A DNA stretch of 64,000 nt from Tridacna crocea (Eukaryota > Mollusca > Bivalvia > Cardiida > Cardiidae): assembly GCA_943736015.1 (NCBI GenBank), contig OX031063.1, positions 44,470,672 through 44,534,671 on the forward strand, in the 5' to 3' direction. Positions within the stretch are counted from its first letter, which is position 1; each line of letters starts with the position of its first letter. Below, piece after piece: positions 25,501-40,500 of the stretch. The notes under the pieces were generated by a model. That model worked only from the letters and a program-made list of their open reading frames with translations. It was not told the DNA's origin and made no database searches. A program made the position numbers and the translations under genes.

Positions 25501-28500
25501 GGCCATCCAAGCTTAATATGTCAAAATAGAAAGTTCATTCATTTTAATGATTTTATTTTCATATTGTAAAGACTTTGTGTCAACCATTGTTTATTCTACA
25601 ATTGTTATGATGAACTGATCAATTTGTCACGATAGTTTCATTTCATTATTTATAAAGACATCAACTTTCATCTGCCATTTCTCTTTTGTACCATTCAATA
25701 AGGGATACATCTTATTAGTATATGTTTGGATCTGAAGACAATACTACATGTTGCGGCGTAAACCAGATAACCCTGATTAACAACATTTTATTCCCCTTAA
25801 CCCACATCATTTTGAATAGCCTTCTTCCACAGGGTTTCATAGATACAGAAATATTTTGTGTCAGGTTAATAAATAAATGGTGTGGTTTCTAGGATACTAA
25901 GTGACAGTCTCTCACACACATTCCATATACATGTTTATAGGCTTAACCAAACAACAAAATTTTAGACTGGTCCAAATTGAAAGCACTTCCAGACGACAAA
26001 ATACATGGAACTCAAAAATTGAAATTTGTTTCAAGCAGGGTAAAAAACAGTGTGGAAAAAGGAGAAAATGCTGGTTTCCAGCATTTTCTCCTTTTCCGAA
26101 ATTGGTTTCAAAAGGCTTCTATTTCAGGGTTGCAAAAACCAGGAACTGTTTGGTAACAGGTTAAAGGAACAGCGCTGTCACTCAAGTAACTAAATGAATT
26201 ACTTTCTGAATAATACACACTTTTTTAAAATGTATACTTATTAGATCACAGTGAGAAAAAATAATTGGATCCCTCAGGAAAATAATTTTGTCCCTTATGA
26301 TTTTACATTTAGAATAGAGGCCCTACATCAATGCCAAAATTCATGTCATAAACCATTTAATAGCTACACAAGTGAAATAGATTTAATTATCTTGGCAGTA
26401 GTTACATGAACTTAAATTATAGTGACATTTTGGGAATGAAAAATGATTCAGGTAATTTTTCCACAATGTTTTACATAAAATGTATATTTGGCAACAGCAA
26501 ATATTATGAGACAATTCTGAGACTCTGTATTGCCGGGGTGTTAACCCTTCATCAAGCAATCCAGTGTTGTAATGACCCTGGGGAAAATGGCTTTTGAGAA
26601 TATACTATTACTAGGAGGAAATGCTAGTAACCAGCATATTCTCCTTCAGCCAGAATGTTTTCATATGAAATTGACCTAATGGGAACTGCATTTAAAATGT
26701 CATTGGCAATTCCATGCACCTTGGAAATGCAAAATTCTAATTCCTTATTTCTTTAACCCTTTACACCATAAGGCATTTCTATGGTATCTCTAAATGACCC
26801 TAAATAACAGCAAGGGTGAAGCCGTTTCTTATGTGTATATGACACCTTTTGATAGCATAGAAAACATTGTTGCAAAAGGTGAAATTGCTCCTCACAAGCA
26901 TTTTCACTTTTTTGCCGCAATGTTTTCCAAAGGCTCCTACAAGCAATGCGTAGAAATGAGTATCTATGGAGTAGAGGGCAACACAACAACACAACTTTAA
27001 GTTTGGACTTGTCCTAGTCTAAAGTATTTGCAGATGATAATTAGATATGGCTCAGAGTTGAAATTAGATAAGAAAGCCAAAGAGCACTAAACCAGCTTAT
27101 TTTTCTTTTTTTCAACAATATTTTCAATAGCTATCTTCTTCGAGGTCTTTAAAAATTGGGACTGTGTAATAAAGGATTAGACCGGAGCAGATAGAACATA
27201 CAAAAATATACAGTCCTAAAGTCTCATAGAAATGCATAAGTTGAAACTATAATATCTAATCTGACATGGACAACATTGACTTAAAAACCATGTTCCAAGC
27301 AAACAAACAAACACATTTATGCTGGAAGTAAATAACTGAAGCTGTAGTATTCACTGTATGATGCTGTAAATAGATAAAATGCCAGACTCAAGAGCAGAAA
27401 AGAAAGTGCATGCATAATTCATTGATTTAATATAAAGATGTTAAGGCCATTTTCCACAAGGAACAACTGACTAACTTAGGTTTCTATGGTCATTTTCTTT
27501 TCCAGATTGTCGAGCATAAACATTGAATCAAGCTGCTCTGTCAGATCTTATATCCACACCATCAGCCATACAATCTTATTATAACACTTGTGAAAGTATG
27601 AAACTTGTTTACTTTTTCTACTGACAAATGATGTCAGTCAATAAAATCTATCTGAATAGTTGGACTCGCAGTAACCTAGACAGTATTACATTCATGTCAA
27701 TACAACATTGACATTCTGTATATCTTTTCCCAACTGATGCTAGATTTGAGTAATTTCTCAGTCATAAACATTTTACAGGCCCTGAAAAGTACACAGACCA
27801 AAAATGAAAAAGAAGTTACAAAATGACAGAGGTACTCTGGTCAGTTGTTCCAAGGGAAATATTATAGAAGGTTAACTTTGACCGAGTATTCTAGTAAATA
27901 ACAGTGGGACATGCTCGTCATTTTCACCTTTTTTCCCCTTTTTCACATTTGCTGCATTTGAAAAAGTACAAAAGTATTAGGCACTAATATACACCTGTCT
28001 TTTATTCTTTACTATAACCTTTATATCTTATTTGTAGATGACACTTTATTTGCTGCTGTGGGTTCACCATTTATGCATTAACACCTAGAGTCCAAAACAT
28101 GTTAGGCTGTCATTTTCTCTCTGTTTTGGCTCTAGGCTGAATTTTCGTTCTGTTTTGGCTTTAAACTACACAAAATTTTAGACTTGTTTAAGTTGAAGGC
28201 ATTTACAGATGATATATCTAATCTGGCTAAAAATACGAGACCTATAGGACAGAAAATCAAATTTCACATTTCATAAAGTCTGATCTTTTTGAGTTATGAA
28301 AGGCACTCTTTGGATAAACAGTGTCATTGAAATAGAATTCAGGCATCATAGCTACACAACGACTTTCCCAAAGTGGTAAAATTCTGATTGTCTAACACTA
28401 CACTTAAAAATGTATCTTCCAGTCATAATCTTTAACTGAATATTTAATTAATGCAAACTCAAGTACATTATGAAAGCGTTACAAGAGTAAAAAAGATGTT

Positions 28501-31500
28501 TATCTTCAATTAACTTATTACCAAATGACAATATTTTAGGCTTGTCCAAATCGAAAGCATTCGCAGATGACAAGATAAAAATGACTAAAAATTTGAAATT
28601 TGTTTTGTGAAGAGTAGAAAACATTATGGGAGAAGGAGAAAATGCTGGTTACCAGTATTTTCTCCTTTTCCCACAATGTTTTCTAAAGGCTTCTATTGCA
28701 GGGTCGTCAAAAGTAGGGATTGTGTGGTAATGGGTTAACTCATCACTACACATTTCCAAGTTTTGACGACCTTAACAAAGAAAACTTTGAAGAACATTTT
28801 TGAAAAGGAAGAAAATGTCAGTAATCAGCAGTTTCTCCTATTCCCAAAACGTTTTTTATTGTTAAAAAAAAACAAAAAAATGTTGTCACTTGAGCTACCT
28901 TTGATTTGTCATCTGTAAATTTTTTAAATTTGGTGATATAAAATTTTGCTATCTGGCAAAGAGTTAAACAAAATTTATGAACTTCAAGCCTCATATTCAA
29001 AAATTTCTTACATTTTAAGGATAAAAAATTTCATCAAAAGCACAACTTCCTTCAACCAAATGGAAATTGTGTTACCCTTTTCTTAACCTCAGAATTAGAC
29101 TAAGAATCCGTCTTAAAATGGTTGCTAAATACAAGGCATTGGTTGTGTATAATGCTGTAGACTGAACATTACACTGCAATAAATTTCCAACTCCCTATCC
29201 ATATAGAATCTAACCATACCGAGACAAACAGCCATGCCAGTGTTTTTGCCCCTTTCAAGTCATCAAAACAGTGTTCACACTCAAGCAAGCCAAAAATGTA
29301 CATATAACTGACAGAGAAATGTTCATAATAATCTAAGGTCAGATTCAGGTCACCATGTTCTTGAAAATGACTTTGTTATTATTTTGGGGGAGAAATAAAA
29401 TGTCCTTGTAGATCTCAGTCACAAACCATGATACTTAAAGATGAGAAAAAAATATTCTGAATGATTCACACTGCTACTTTAGTTGGCGATATGAATGTAT
29501 CACAGACATGTACTGGGCATTTCAAAATTAACTCATTACCAAACAACATTATTTTAGGCTTGTCCAAATCGAAAGCATTTGCAGACGACAAAATAAAAGT
29601 GACCGAAAATTTGAAATTTGTTTTGTGAAACTTGGCAGAAAATGGTGATTGAAAGGGTGGTTGAAAGCATTTTCTCCTTTTTCTGCACTGTTTTCTAAAG
29701 GCCTCTTTCTAAGGGTCTCAAAAGTAGGGATCTTGAAATAAAACCTTTTGAAAATATTGTGGGAACAGAGAAAATACTGAATCCCCCCCTTTCCTACAAT
29801 GTTTTCTACTGTCAAAACTCATAAGAACATGAGCTAAAACTAACTCCTCATCTCTAAATGCACAGAATTTGGTCAAATCTGAAATTTTGTGGTTTTCTGG
29901 CAAGGAAATAAGGAATCGGGAATAAAAGGTAGAAGACATAATTAGAAAAGGAGAAAATACTGATGGGCTGTACTTTTTTACTTTCTGAATGTGTTTTGCT
30001 TGGTAAGTATCTGCACCTTAGTGCTTAAGGTTTATTTATAGTAAAACAATTAAATATAAGGTATAATAACATATAGTCAGTTTCAGAAGATGGTGTTTTG
30101 GCAAGATTGACCTTTTTTCAACACTTCTGCCAGCAAATATACCATTGAAGGAACAATCAGACATAAAAATTCCACGAAAGTGTCAGATGCGTTGTCACAT
30201 AGAAACAGCTTTTCATTTCAACATGGCTGCCACAGTCATGCCACTGTTGTTATGGTAACAAGGGGACACTCAAACACTCACCCTACACCAATGATATCAA
30301 TTTTCTCTATGTGACTGTTTCCCCTTCTATTATTTCTGTTGGACCAAATGTAACTGTTTCCCCAGATATTATTTCGGTTGGACCAAAAGTTACAGTCCTA
30401 CATCTACCGCCTGCTCAAATCAAGTCACAGAGGTTTAAGTACCAAATCTGTCCATAGCATTCAGTATATTTTACGGATGTCATTGTAGACTTTAACTTAA
30501 TAACCAATATACAACCTTGAGAAAAAAAATGCACCTTTCTTGTCTGATGAAACAGGCCTCCCTTTCCTACACAACAAAGTATGAGACTTGTCCAAATTGA
30601 AAGCGTTGCAGATGGCAAAAAAAAAAAAAAAAACTTGCTCAAATGTTTTTGTGAAAAAAGGAGAACATGCTGATTACCAACATACTCTCCTTCTCCAACA
30701 AAGTCTTCAAAAGCCATCCCAATCAGGGTCATTAAACCTCAAGATTGTGTGATATAGGATTAATTCATCATCAAACAAAATTTTGAATTTGCAGCTAAGT
30801 TTAAACTATCAGTGTAATGCAGTTGTTTTCAAATACAAATAGAATATTTCATTTTTCATTTAACCCTTTTTTCAATTCAAACATTGAACTTGTGGCTATC
30901 AATCATAAAAAGCCAAAAACCATTGTGGAAATAAGATTTCTAGAACTTTCTTGATTTACTTTGTCACTCTTTCTCTTCAAATACTACTACACTCTGAAAA
31001 TTTAGAATTCTATGCTAAAGTTTGCTAGGCACATACACATAATTATGACATATATTGTGGGACAGATTTTCATCTGGTATAAAACACATTATTTTACTGG
31101 TACTATGTTAGCACATTTTTCTGAAATTGTTCCCCTCCTTAATTATGAACATTTGTAGTCTAAATTTGTAACTTGTATTCTGAAGTTAAAGAGCTATCTT
31201 TTTTTTCCAAATTCATCTATAATTGTAGTTGTCACCCCAACACTAGGGATGTTTTCAACATCCTCAGCAGCAAACTTGTTTTATGAGGAAAAAACTTCAC
31301 CTTTTATCAAATGACATAATTTTGGACTTGTCCAATTCCAAAGCAATTGCCAATGACAAACGTTTGTGTGGCAAATGTTTACTTGTTCTAAGTAAATTAA
31401 CTAAGAAATTGATTTCACCAATTATCTGTCAATAGAAAAAAATTATAAAGAAATTGCCATTGCTATGAACTGTCAATGGTTCTGTCTATCTTAAACGTTC

Positions 31501-34500
31501 CAAATTCTAAGCTAACATTCAAGTCCTTTGATAAGTTAATCATACTAACAGCGAGTGTCTGCCCTTACCTGGAAGTTCATCCTCCATTTCGGAGACAGGG
31601 AGACTACTTAGTGAGGTAGCATCTTGTGGTGTTAAGTGTGACATGGGGATTACTGTACCGATTGGCATCATTTTGGACATCATCTTGTCTGCATGTTTGT
31701 CTAAATAGAAGTAACATGAAAAGATTTGTAAAAACGTAGGGGGAAAAAAAGATGAAAAATGTCGGATGGTTTGCCGTTTGAAAAAGTCTCACAAAGTTAA
31801 AAAATGCATGGTTTGGGAGGCATTTGGCATGCTGCTGAAAGAGCAAATCAGAGATCTGACTGGAAAAAAAGGGCACCGTGACCTTGAATCAACACTGGCC
31901 AATCACAGTAATTTATCTTAGACACCCAAAAATTTCAATAATGTTTAACAGCAAATTTCCATCTTGAAATATTACACAATTTGATCATGATCCTATATAC
32001 ACTACATGTATTTCTTATCAGAAAATATATGAGTTAAGGACAAGAGACGTGGACCTAAGATAGTTTGATCTATTGGTACATATAGCAAAGGAAACTTAGC
32101 AAACTTGAGAGGAAACTGTTTTTGAAAGCAATACTTTCATCTCCCCTTTCAAAAGATCGGTCAAAATGCATCTCTTTGTAATTCAAACAACTCAGAAATG
32201 GCAAAAATAAAAATATGCAAAGTCAATCCAAAACAAAACTGGCAAAATCCACATTGTCTGCTTGTCTAGTCTAATGTTTAAGTACGAACACACTGAAGCT
32301 CTACATCAGCCAAACAAAATTTAGAAAATGCATTTAAAAAACACAGTACTCTTTGGCAGTTGATATTAAATGCTTTTTTCAAAACCCAGACTTTTGGGCA
32401 TGTGGTACAGTTTGATTTGAATGATAAAAGCAGGTTAACCCCATTGAAAACCCAACCTGTAAGTACATGTAAATGTCATTCTTTGCATTGGGTTCAAGCC
32501 TAAAAACAGAAAAGAAAACAAAAGTCTGGACAATAGAACTTAAAAAAAAAGGTTTGCAGGCACATGACCAGGAGTTTAAACCTTTTACCAAACAACAGAA
32601 TGTTGGACTTGTGCAATTCTAAACAAATAAACACTTTGCAGACAACATATTAATGAGGCTAAAAAGATGTAAACTGCCCTTGAAAGGATAGATATTATCA
32701 TGTAAAAAGGAAAATATGCCAATTACTAACATTTTCTCCTTTACCCAAGTTGTTTTTTGTAAGTTTTCTTCCCTAAGGTTGTAAAAATGTGGTAAAGGCA
32801 TAAAGTACTGAAGCATGCCATCTCACCTTGACCGAAATTCTGTCAATAGAAATATATTAAATGCCATGACAGACTTGAGATAATCAATCACCATTTGCAT
32901 TAACGAAATAGGCTTGTCTATATCTTTTACCAGACGTCAAATATTTCAGACTATTCCAAATTGAAAGCCTTTGCAGACAACAAACTGAAAGTTTGAAAAG
33001 GTAGAGAACGTTCTTGGAAAAGGAGAAAATACCAGTTACCACCATTTTGTCCCAATTTTTTATAGAACTTTTTCTCAACCTCAGGACTGTGTGAGAAAAG
33101 AATCAAATTCATGTCTTTATCCTTTACATATCGTGTTAATTCATGATGTATATCCTGGAGGAAAAAGGCTTATAAAAGATTGTGGGAAAAGGAGAAAACA
33201 CTGGTAACCAGCACAATCCCCTTTCAATAATACCTTGAACCACATTTATCATCTGCAAATGTTTTGAATCTGGTCAAGTCCAAAATTTTCTTGTTTCGTA
33301 AAAATTCTACATTTGTGGCAAAGGAGATCCATACAAACCAGCCAAAATATGTCGACAGCATAGTTAAAGATCAGACTAAAGATGATGTCCAATTAAGGAA
33401 TAATCATGTTCCTATCATGGTTTATCATTCAATAAACCACAGTTGTGAGTTAAGAGGCACAACTGATAATCCATGAGGGTGACTGCCCTAATCAAAATGT
33501 GGTTTATTGAACTATAAACCACAACAGATAGAAGATTATTTAGATTCTAACATGACTAACCCTTAATGAAAAGAAAAGTTCATACTTTGAATAAAACAGA
33601 GGATGCAGATACTTACTTTATACAGAATGACATCACTCTATACAGAATGACATCAATCTATACAGAATAACATAGATTTTACTAAGCCTTAGTTTCACTG
33701 TGCTTACACTGCCGAATTCATGTGTCATTTTAGAATCTTGAATATACACTGTCCGATGTTTCATGACATATTCTGGCCTTTGAAGCCTTAAAATGACATT
33801 GACAGGTCTTTGACAACTGCCAGTTGTTCATTACCAAACGACAAAATTTTAGGTTTGTCCAAATCGAAAGCATTTGCAGACAACAAAATACAAGTGGCTA
33901 AAAATTTGAATTTTGTTTTATGAAGGGTAGAAAACATTGTGGGAAAAAGAGAAAATGCTGGTTACAAGCATTTTCTCCTTTTCCCATGATGTTTTCTAAA
34001 GGCTTCTTTCTCAGGGGCGTCAAAAGTAGGGATTGTATGGTAATTTTAGCCCTTTGCAGAGCAACAAAATTTTAGACAAGTTGATATCAAAGGCATTTCC
34101 ATTTGACGAAATAGAAGCAATTGAAAAATTCAAATCTGATTTCAGAAGATAGAAAAAATAGAGGGACAAGGAGAAAATTCTACCAGCCTTCACAATGAAA
34201 AAACTTAGTTTGCTGTATGATGCCTCTCCAATCAATTACAATGACAGGATTTATTGTTTTAGGATTGCTCTGGTTTTTCTTCTGTGCTTGCAAGAATATT
34301 TGATCAAAACCATTAACTCTTTACCACACAACAAAATTTAGACTAGCCGTCATTTAACCCTTTACTCCATAGATACTCATTTCTATACATTGCTTGTAGG
34401 AGCCTTTGGAAAACATTGTGGCAAAAGGTGAAATTGCTCATCTCATAACGAGCAATTTCACCTTTTGTCACACTGTTTTTTATGCTATCAAAAGGTGTCA

Positions 34501-37500
34501 TATACACATAGGAAGTGGCTTCATCCTTGCCGTTATTTAAGGTCAGTTAGTGATACCATAAAAATGCCTTATGGGGTATAGGGTTAAATCACTTGAAAAA
34601 GCAAATTATTTGTAGCTTTTATGATAACTGCTGTCTTTGTACAGGTAGAAATCATTGTGGGAAAGGGAGAAAATGCTGGCTACCAGCATTTTCTACATTT
34701 CCATAATGTTTTAAAAAGCATTCATTTTGAGGGTTCTTCAAAGTCTGGATTGTACTGTGAAGGGTTAAACCATTATTCTTTCCTTCAACACATACGAATA
34801 GAGGAATGCTCTACATACATCAGCAAATTTTACTTATTGATCTGTATCTAGCGGCATCAAAATCCCAACCTATGCAAAATATTTCATACCTGCCATATAA
34901 TTTTGAAGAATATTTTGACAAGCTGCTTCCCAGTTTTCTTTATGAATTGAATCACTGTCTGAGAGTTGGGAACCAGGTATAGTGGGCTGAATACTTGCTA
35001 CTGTTCTTGGTGGGGCAAAGGTCTGTAAAAACTCGGCTCTGTACGGTGGTATATTTGGAATGTTTTCTAACTCATCTGCAGCACTTCCATAATTACGTAG
35101 ACAATCAAAGTTATTCAGTGTATTTATAGATTCATGTCCACTGGGTGTGTAGGAAGCAGGTCTATCAGGCACTGGTGGTGGTTTGGGTGATGGTGGATTT
35201 CTGCGCTTGTTATTCATATTGTCAACCTTCAAGGTATTCTCTGCCTTGTATGAGTTCTTCTCATCTTTTAAAAGATTAAGATAAACCTCTGTTCCATCGT
35301 TTGCAACACCACCTGTGACATTTCCTTGTCGTCGTTGCTGTTTCTTTCGCCTCCAAATTCTGACAAGTAGGAAAAGCAGAACAACTAGGAGAATACCACC
35401 TATGATTCCTGTAACAAAAAAGACATAAAATCAACCAATCTCCGAGCAGAGTTGTCGTTCGTTACCTCACATACATCTCTGCGATGGGCTAAATGACAAG
35501 AATCTTGTCAAACCTAGGAAAAGATGTTTTGTTACTGTTTAACTGTTTCATATGTAAAATTGAAAGGTAGACAAAGGAAATATGATTCTGGATATATTAT
35601 AGGTGCGTTCAAACTGATGAATTTACCTGTATAAAATGGAACTATTTTTTTCGAGCCTCTTCACTTTTCAGAATCTTACGCCGATTTTAACAAAAATGGC
35701 TGCGCTCATGACTGATGTCAACTGATTTGACACACCGCTGGATCTAAGTTTGTATGATTAAAAATCAAGTAATCGTCCTTTAAAGATATTTAGGCTTTTC
35801 AGAAAATGCATCTTTTGTTCATTTCCTATCATTAAGTCTGATTGGTCCCATGCTGTTTGAACAGCACACGAAACAATCGATATTGGTCTTTCCTTCACCA
35901 GCGTTTGTGTAGCCATTTTGAGTTATGGTCATGTGACAAAAATATGACGTAATGATGGACTAGTTTCTGAGCCCATTACAGAGGTGAATGTAATGATCCG
36001 GAGTGCAAGAGAGTGAAAATCAACATGACTTAAAGGCCTTTTCACATTTAAATTGACAGGGTGAACTGAATTTCTTGCTGCATTGACAGAAGACAAGGAA
36101 GATAAACAGGTAAAGTCAAACAAAAACTCTTTAATGACCCTGAAGATGAGATAGTTAGAATAGACTTCTACTATAAAAACCAGAAATATGTTCAAACAGA
36201 TCCTTTGATATTTTACCAAACAGCAAAATTTTGTACCTTATCCAACCTAAAGATTTGCAGACAACAAATTTAACATGGCTCGAATTGTGGAAACTATCTT
36301 TGGAAGGGTAGATAACATAGTGGGAAAAGGGGACCATGCTTGTAACCTTTATTTCTATTCCCACAATATTTTCTACCCTTACAAATATAAACTGAGCCCT
36401 GTATAGTAGCTACTTACCAAGTATTTTCAATAAGGATGATTCTAAAATCTTGACATGTGCTAGAGTGTTAACTTACAACAGAATGTCAGACCTATCCACC
36501 ATGAGAGCAACTGTAGAAAAAATATTAGAACTTTGCTCAATTGTTTAGAATTCTCTTTGGAAAGGCCTTAACCATTATTGCTAAAACCTGGAGTGTTGAT
36601 TTTCAGCATTTTCTCCTTTACATAGACATTTTTCCAAAAGCCTTATTGTGCTGGGTCATTGAAACGCCACTTTGCTCCATAAAAAGTTACAAAGAATTAA
36701 AAAGACTTGCTGACCACAGCTGCCTTTCACTTACAAAAAATCTGTGTATGCAGGAAATTGGCATATGCAGTTTTGGTAACCAAGGATCAAGTCTGAAAAC
36801 AAGAGTCTCTAAATTGCATAAATATAAGCCAGCTCATTTCTTTGGGTAAAGTAAGGATCCTATGTGTGTAGATACAATCCAAAATTATTTGCATATATCT
36901 GAGCAATTTAATGAAATACAGCCCAGAAACTTACCAAGAATGACAAAAATTTCCTCAGAATTGATTCCAGCAGAGTTTGAGATTATAGCTGGTAGTACAA
37001 CTTCCTCACAGTGTCGGCCTGTGGTGGATCCAGAACAGTTACAGTAATATGTGGTCCCATCCTGTACACAGGCTCCATTGTTCTGACATGGTGCTGACTC
37101 ACAGGCATTCATAACAAGCTCGCATCGTAAACCTGGCATACAAAATGATATGAATTTATCATCTAAAAATTCAATTGATAGCAACTGAATCTATTAAAAG
37201 ATCTTTCAGGAGGTCAGGAGATTTCCTCCAGTACAGACGATTTGATTACTACCAGAATGGCTTTAGTAAAAACATTCTCTCTTCACTACGAAACCTTGAA
37301 CTTGTCAAAATGGAAAACAACTGAAGACAACAACTCAAATGTGGCTCAAACGATGTTTTGTCTTTGACAGCCATCGCCAGCATTTTATTCTTTTCCCACC
37401 ATGATTTCAGAAGGTTTTTTCCTCAGGGTTTTAAAAACTACAGATTTTGTGGTAAAAGGATTATTCAATTAAATGAATTTTTTCTACACAAGTTTTGCCT

Positions 37501-40500
37501 TAATACTCTCATTACTCCTGGTCTTCTCAACTAATTCACAATGGAGCAAAAATGAATGATAACAGTTTATTGAATATTGTAAATTCCAACAAGATAAAAT
37601 ATAACTCTAGTGCAGATGGTTGACTACAAAATGAAATCTGGGTAAAATGATGGTAATTGTCTAAGAGTGATTGAATGTGTTCTTGGAGTCCCTTTTACAA
37701 GTACTTTGCACAATTTTCTCTCAAAGCCACTGGCTGCTTTCCCACATAATCACTGTCGAAATAATGGTCAGCAGTGGGAGAAGAATGAATCCTGTTGCAG
37801 TGAATATCAAACATCCTCTGAAAGAAATTTGCAGAGCCAGGGGTTGTGGCCAGGGATAGAACTATGGAGCCTGTGTTCTCAAGTCCTGCAAGCTACTGAC
37901 TGAGCTACCAGGGCTTGGCAAATTGTCTAAGAAAGAGTGGAAACATGGACTAGGAAAAAATTTGCTGGTGTAAAAGCATTTTCTCCTTTTCTCTTAAGAA
38001 AATACAAGTATTTTCTCCTTTTCTTTTAATGAAATACTGACTTGAAGGTCTATCCTACGTTCTCTATATCTAAATGCAACTGTAGATCTGGTATTTGGAT
38101 AGATCATATAAACAGGAAAAACAATTAATTACAACCTACCACTGTATCCCGCTTTACACATACACTGGAAGGAATCTGGACCCTCTACACAAGTGCCACC
38201 TTGGCTGCAAGGGTTAGGAAGGCAGTAGCGACCAAATTCACAACGATGACCCCGCAGGTTACCAGGACACTTGCAGGTATACTCATTGGGCACACCAGGT
38301 ACATTCTCACAAATACCTAAACATTAACAACAGGTATTAACTCTCTATTAAATGAAAAATGAAAAAAATGATGAACTAATCCAAATTGAAAGCATTTGGA
38401 GATAACAAAATAAACGTGACTCAAAAATGGAAACCTGACTTTTGAAATGTAGAACACATTGTGGGAAAAGGAGAAAATGCTAGTAACAAACATTTTCTCC
38501 TTTTCCCACAATGTTTTCAGAAGGCTTCTTCCTCCAATTTGGATTGTTTGGTAAATGGTTACTTAGCATTCAAAATACAGTCACAAACACTTTAACAGAC
38601 AATTAAGCTTTGGGCTTTTATCTTGAAATTTCAATAAAAAGGCACAAAGCTTAAACAATCAGTTCTTGATTTAATTCTATTAAACAACAAAGACACACTT
38701 CTGAAACAGAGTACAGGGTCACACAGTAACATCAATAATAAATAAATTTCATACATCTAGAGAATTCCACTAATCTCTTCTCACTCTTTACCTGACAAAA
38801 ACATTTCAAGCCTATCCAATTGGAGAGCATTACCAGACGTCGATATAAAAATGTTCAAAGTAATCAAATTTGTCCCTGAAACAGTTAAAAACTTCGTGCG
38901 AGAATGTGGAAATGTTAGTACCAAGCATTTTCTCCATGTTCCACTATGTTTTCAAAACCTTTCTTTCTCAGGATCTTTATAACTCGGGATCGTATTGTCA
39001 CAGGTTAGGAGCATAGTATCAGTAGATGTATGTCTTACTGCTACTAAATCAACATGCTACACAAAAGATAACTTTACCATTGTTCAGACAAGGCTGTCGC
39101 TGACAAGGATCTGTGTCTATTTCACATTTGGCTCCCCTGTACCTGTCACTACATCTACATATGTATGAGCTGGGCCCAGTGGTTTCACATACACCACCAT
39201 TCATACATGGGAAACTGCTACATACATCTAAAATTAAACAAACGACATAGATATGGGATTGTATTCACTCTCAAACTACGAAACAGGTACCCTTTACTTT
39301 TTGAATAGCTACAAATACAGTTCTGCTGCAACAAGAAGAGACAGATCAGTTATAATCTCGAGTAAAAGAGTGGACAGTGCAGATCAGACTGCTCATTCAG
39401 ATCTTGATCTACACAAGAGCTTCTTGTGTTGTCATCAGTAAAGACAGAATTATGTCTTTACCAGACTATAAAATGCAGACATGCCCAAATTCACAGCTTT
39501 GTAGGCGTCATATTAATTGTGCCTTAAATGATGATTTTATCTTTGAAATGGTCGAAAACTTTGTTAGAAAAGAATCAAAATGCTGGTTACCAATTCTCAA
39601 GTCTTGTTCTTTAAATTTGATCTAACTCAAAATTGTTTGGCATGAGGTAATTGTAAAGCTATTAGTGAGCTATACTAAAAGATTGCTAAAAAATTATTGA
39701 AGCTCGATAAGATTGTATGTGAAACTTTTCTCTGAGGATACATTAGATGTATGTGCAAATGCAGAGTAGCAGATGTGTACTGGGTCTATATTCACCAACC
39801 ATTCTTAAAAACATTCTTGGTCCTATTCTTCAATTTTTCCTGTTAGTGAAAGTAACAGGACTTCTGATTGGCTAAACCAAATGGTTTAGCCAATCAGAAG
39901 TTCTGTCACTTTCACATTGACAGTATTCTAAAGAATAAGACTGAGAATGTTCCTAAGAATGGTTAGCGAATACAGGCCCTGGAAGAGCAGAGGTGATATA
40001 ATTTCAGGGGTCATAGTGAATACCCACAAAAGGAGTAATGCAAATATACTTTAAGAACTCTTGTAGTGCTGAGTCTGGATTTAATTTCCTGTGTGGTTAG
40101 TGCAGATACAGATCAGGATGCACAGTCTGACTGGATGTACACTGTCCAGGGAATTTTGCTGACAAAAAATGCAGTACTCATGTAAAATAACAACAAAATA
40201 TCACTCACTGTCTCCAAACATATTGAAGTCCGATTCCTTGCAAGAGAACTCCACCTTCTTGAAGTTTTGATTCTTGGCAACAGCATTACTGCCTGAGGCA
40301 GGCAAGCGTACATTGTAAATTCTGATATCCTCAATACAACCTCGGAAACCTTTTCTTATGTCTATATAGCCATTTGCATATGTCTCGACCTCTGCTCCAA
40401 AATATACGTCACTGGTATCTAGATTTAGTACATCATTGATGCCTGGTGCAATTGTAATGGCAGAAAATTGTCCATCCAGAAATATTTCTGCCTGGTTACC

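Larger units (their letters stand above)
17199..30235. repeat. Segmental duplication, copy A (proximal, carries the functional last exon)
   Basis: The partner of 1-12956, same orientation. It includes the last FAT-like exon, its 3' flank and most of the preceding intron. Homology ends at 30235 (CACAG, then unrelated TCATGCC). Copy-A-specific changes include the tandem-core element at 18735-19804 and about 110 bases near 22810-22940 that copy B lacks. Exon identity (about 97%) looks slightly higher than that of adjacent intron (about 95% over 260 bases, by eye). Confidence 0.9.
22547..31568 (-). other. Large intron before the last exon
   Basis: The 9-kb phase-1 intron joins exon 31569-31700 to exon 21783-22546. 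It spans the right part of copy A and its edge at 30235, MITEs (25943, 26753, 28510, 29528, decayed copies at about 26541 and 30548-30763) and otherwise AT-rich DNA. A small extra tail exon cannot be excluded, but none was recognised. Confidence 0.65.
31701..34889 (-). other. Intron within the cytoplasmic tail region
   Basis: A 3.2-kb phase-1 intron. It holds decayed family-1 MITEs (about 32577-32800, 32920-33090, 33160-33230), the short tandem repeat at 33612, MITEs at 33827 and 34354, and a further copy at about 34584-34766. No gene seen. Confidence 0.65.
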
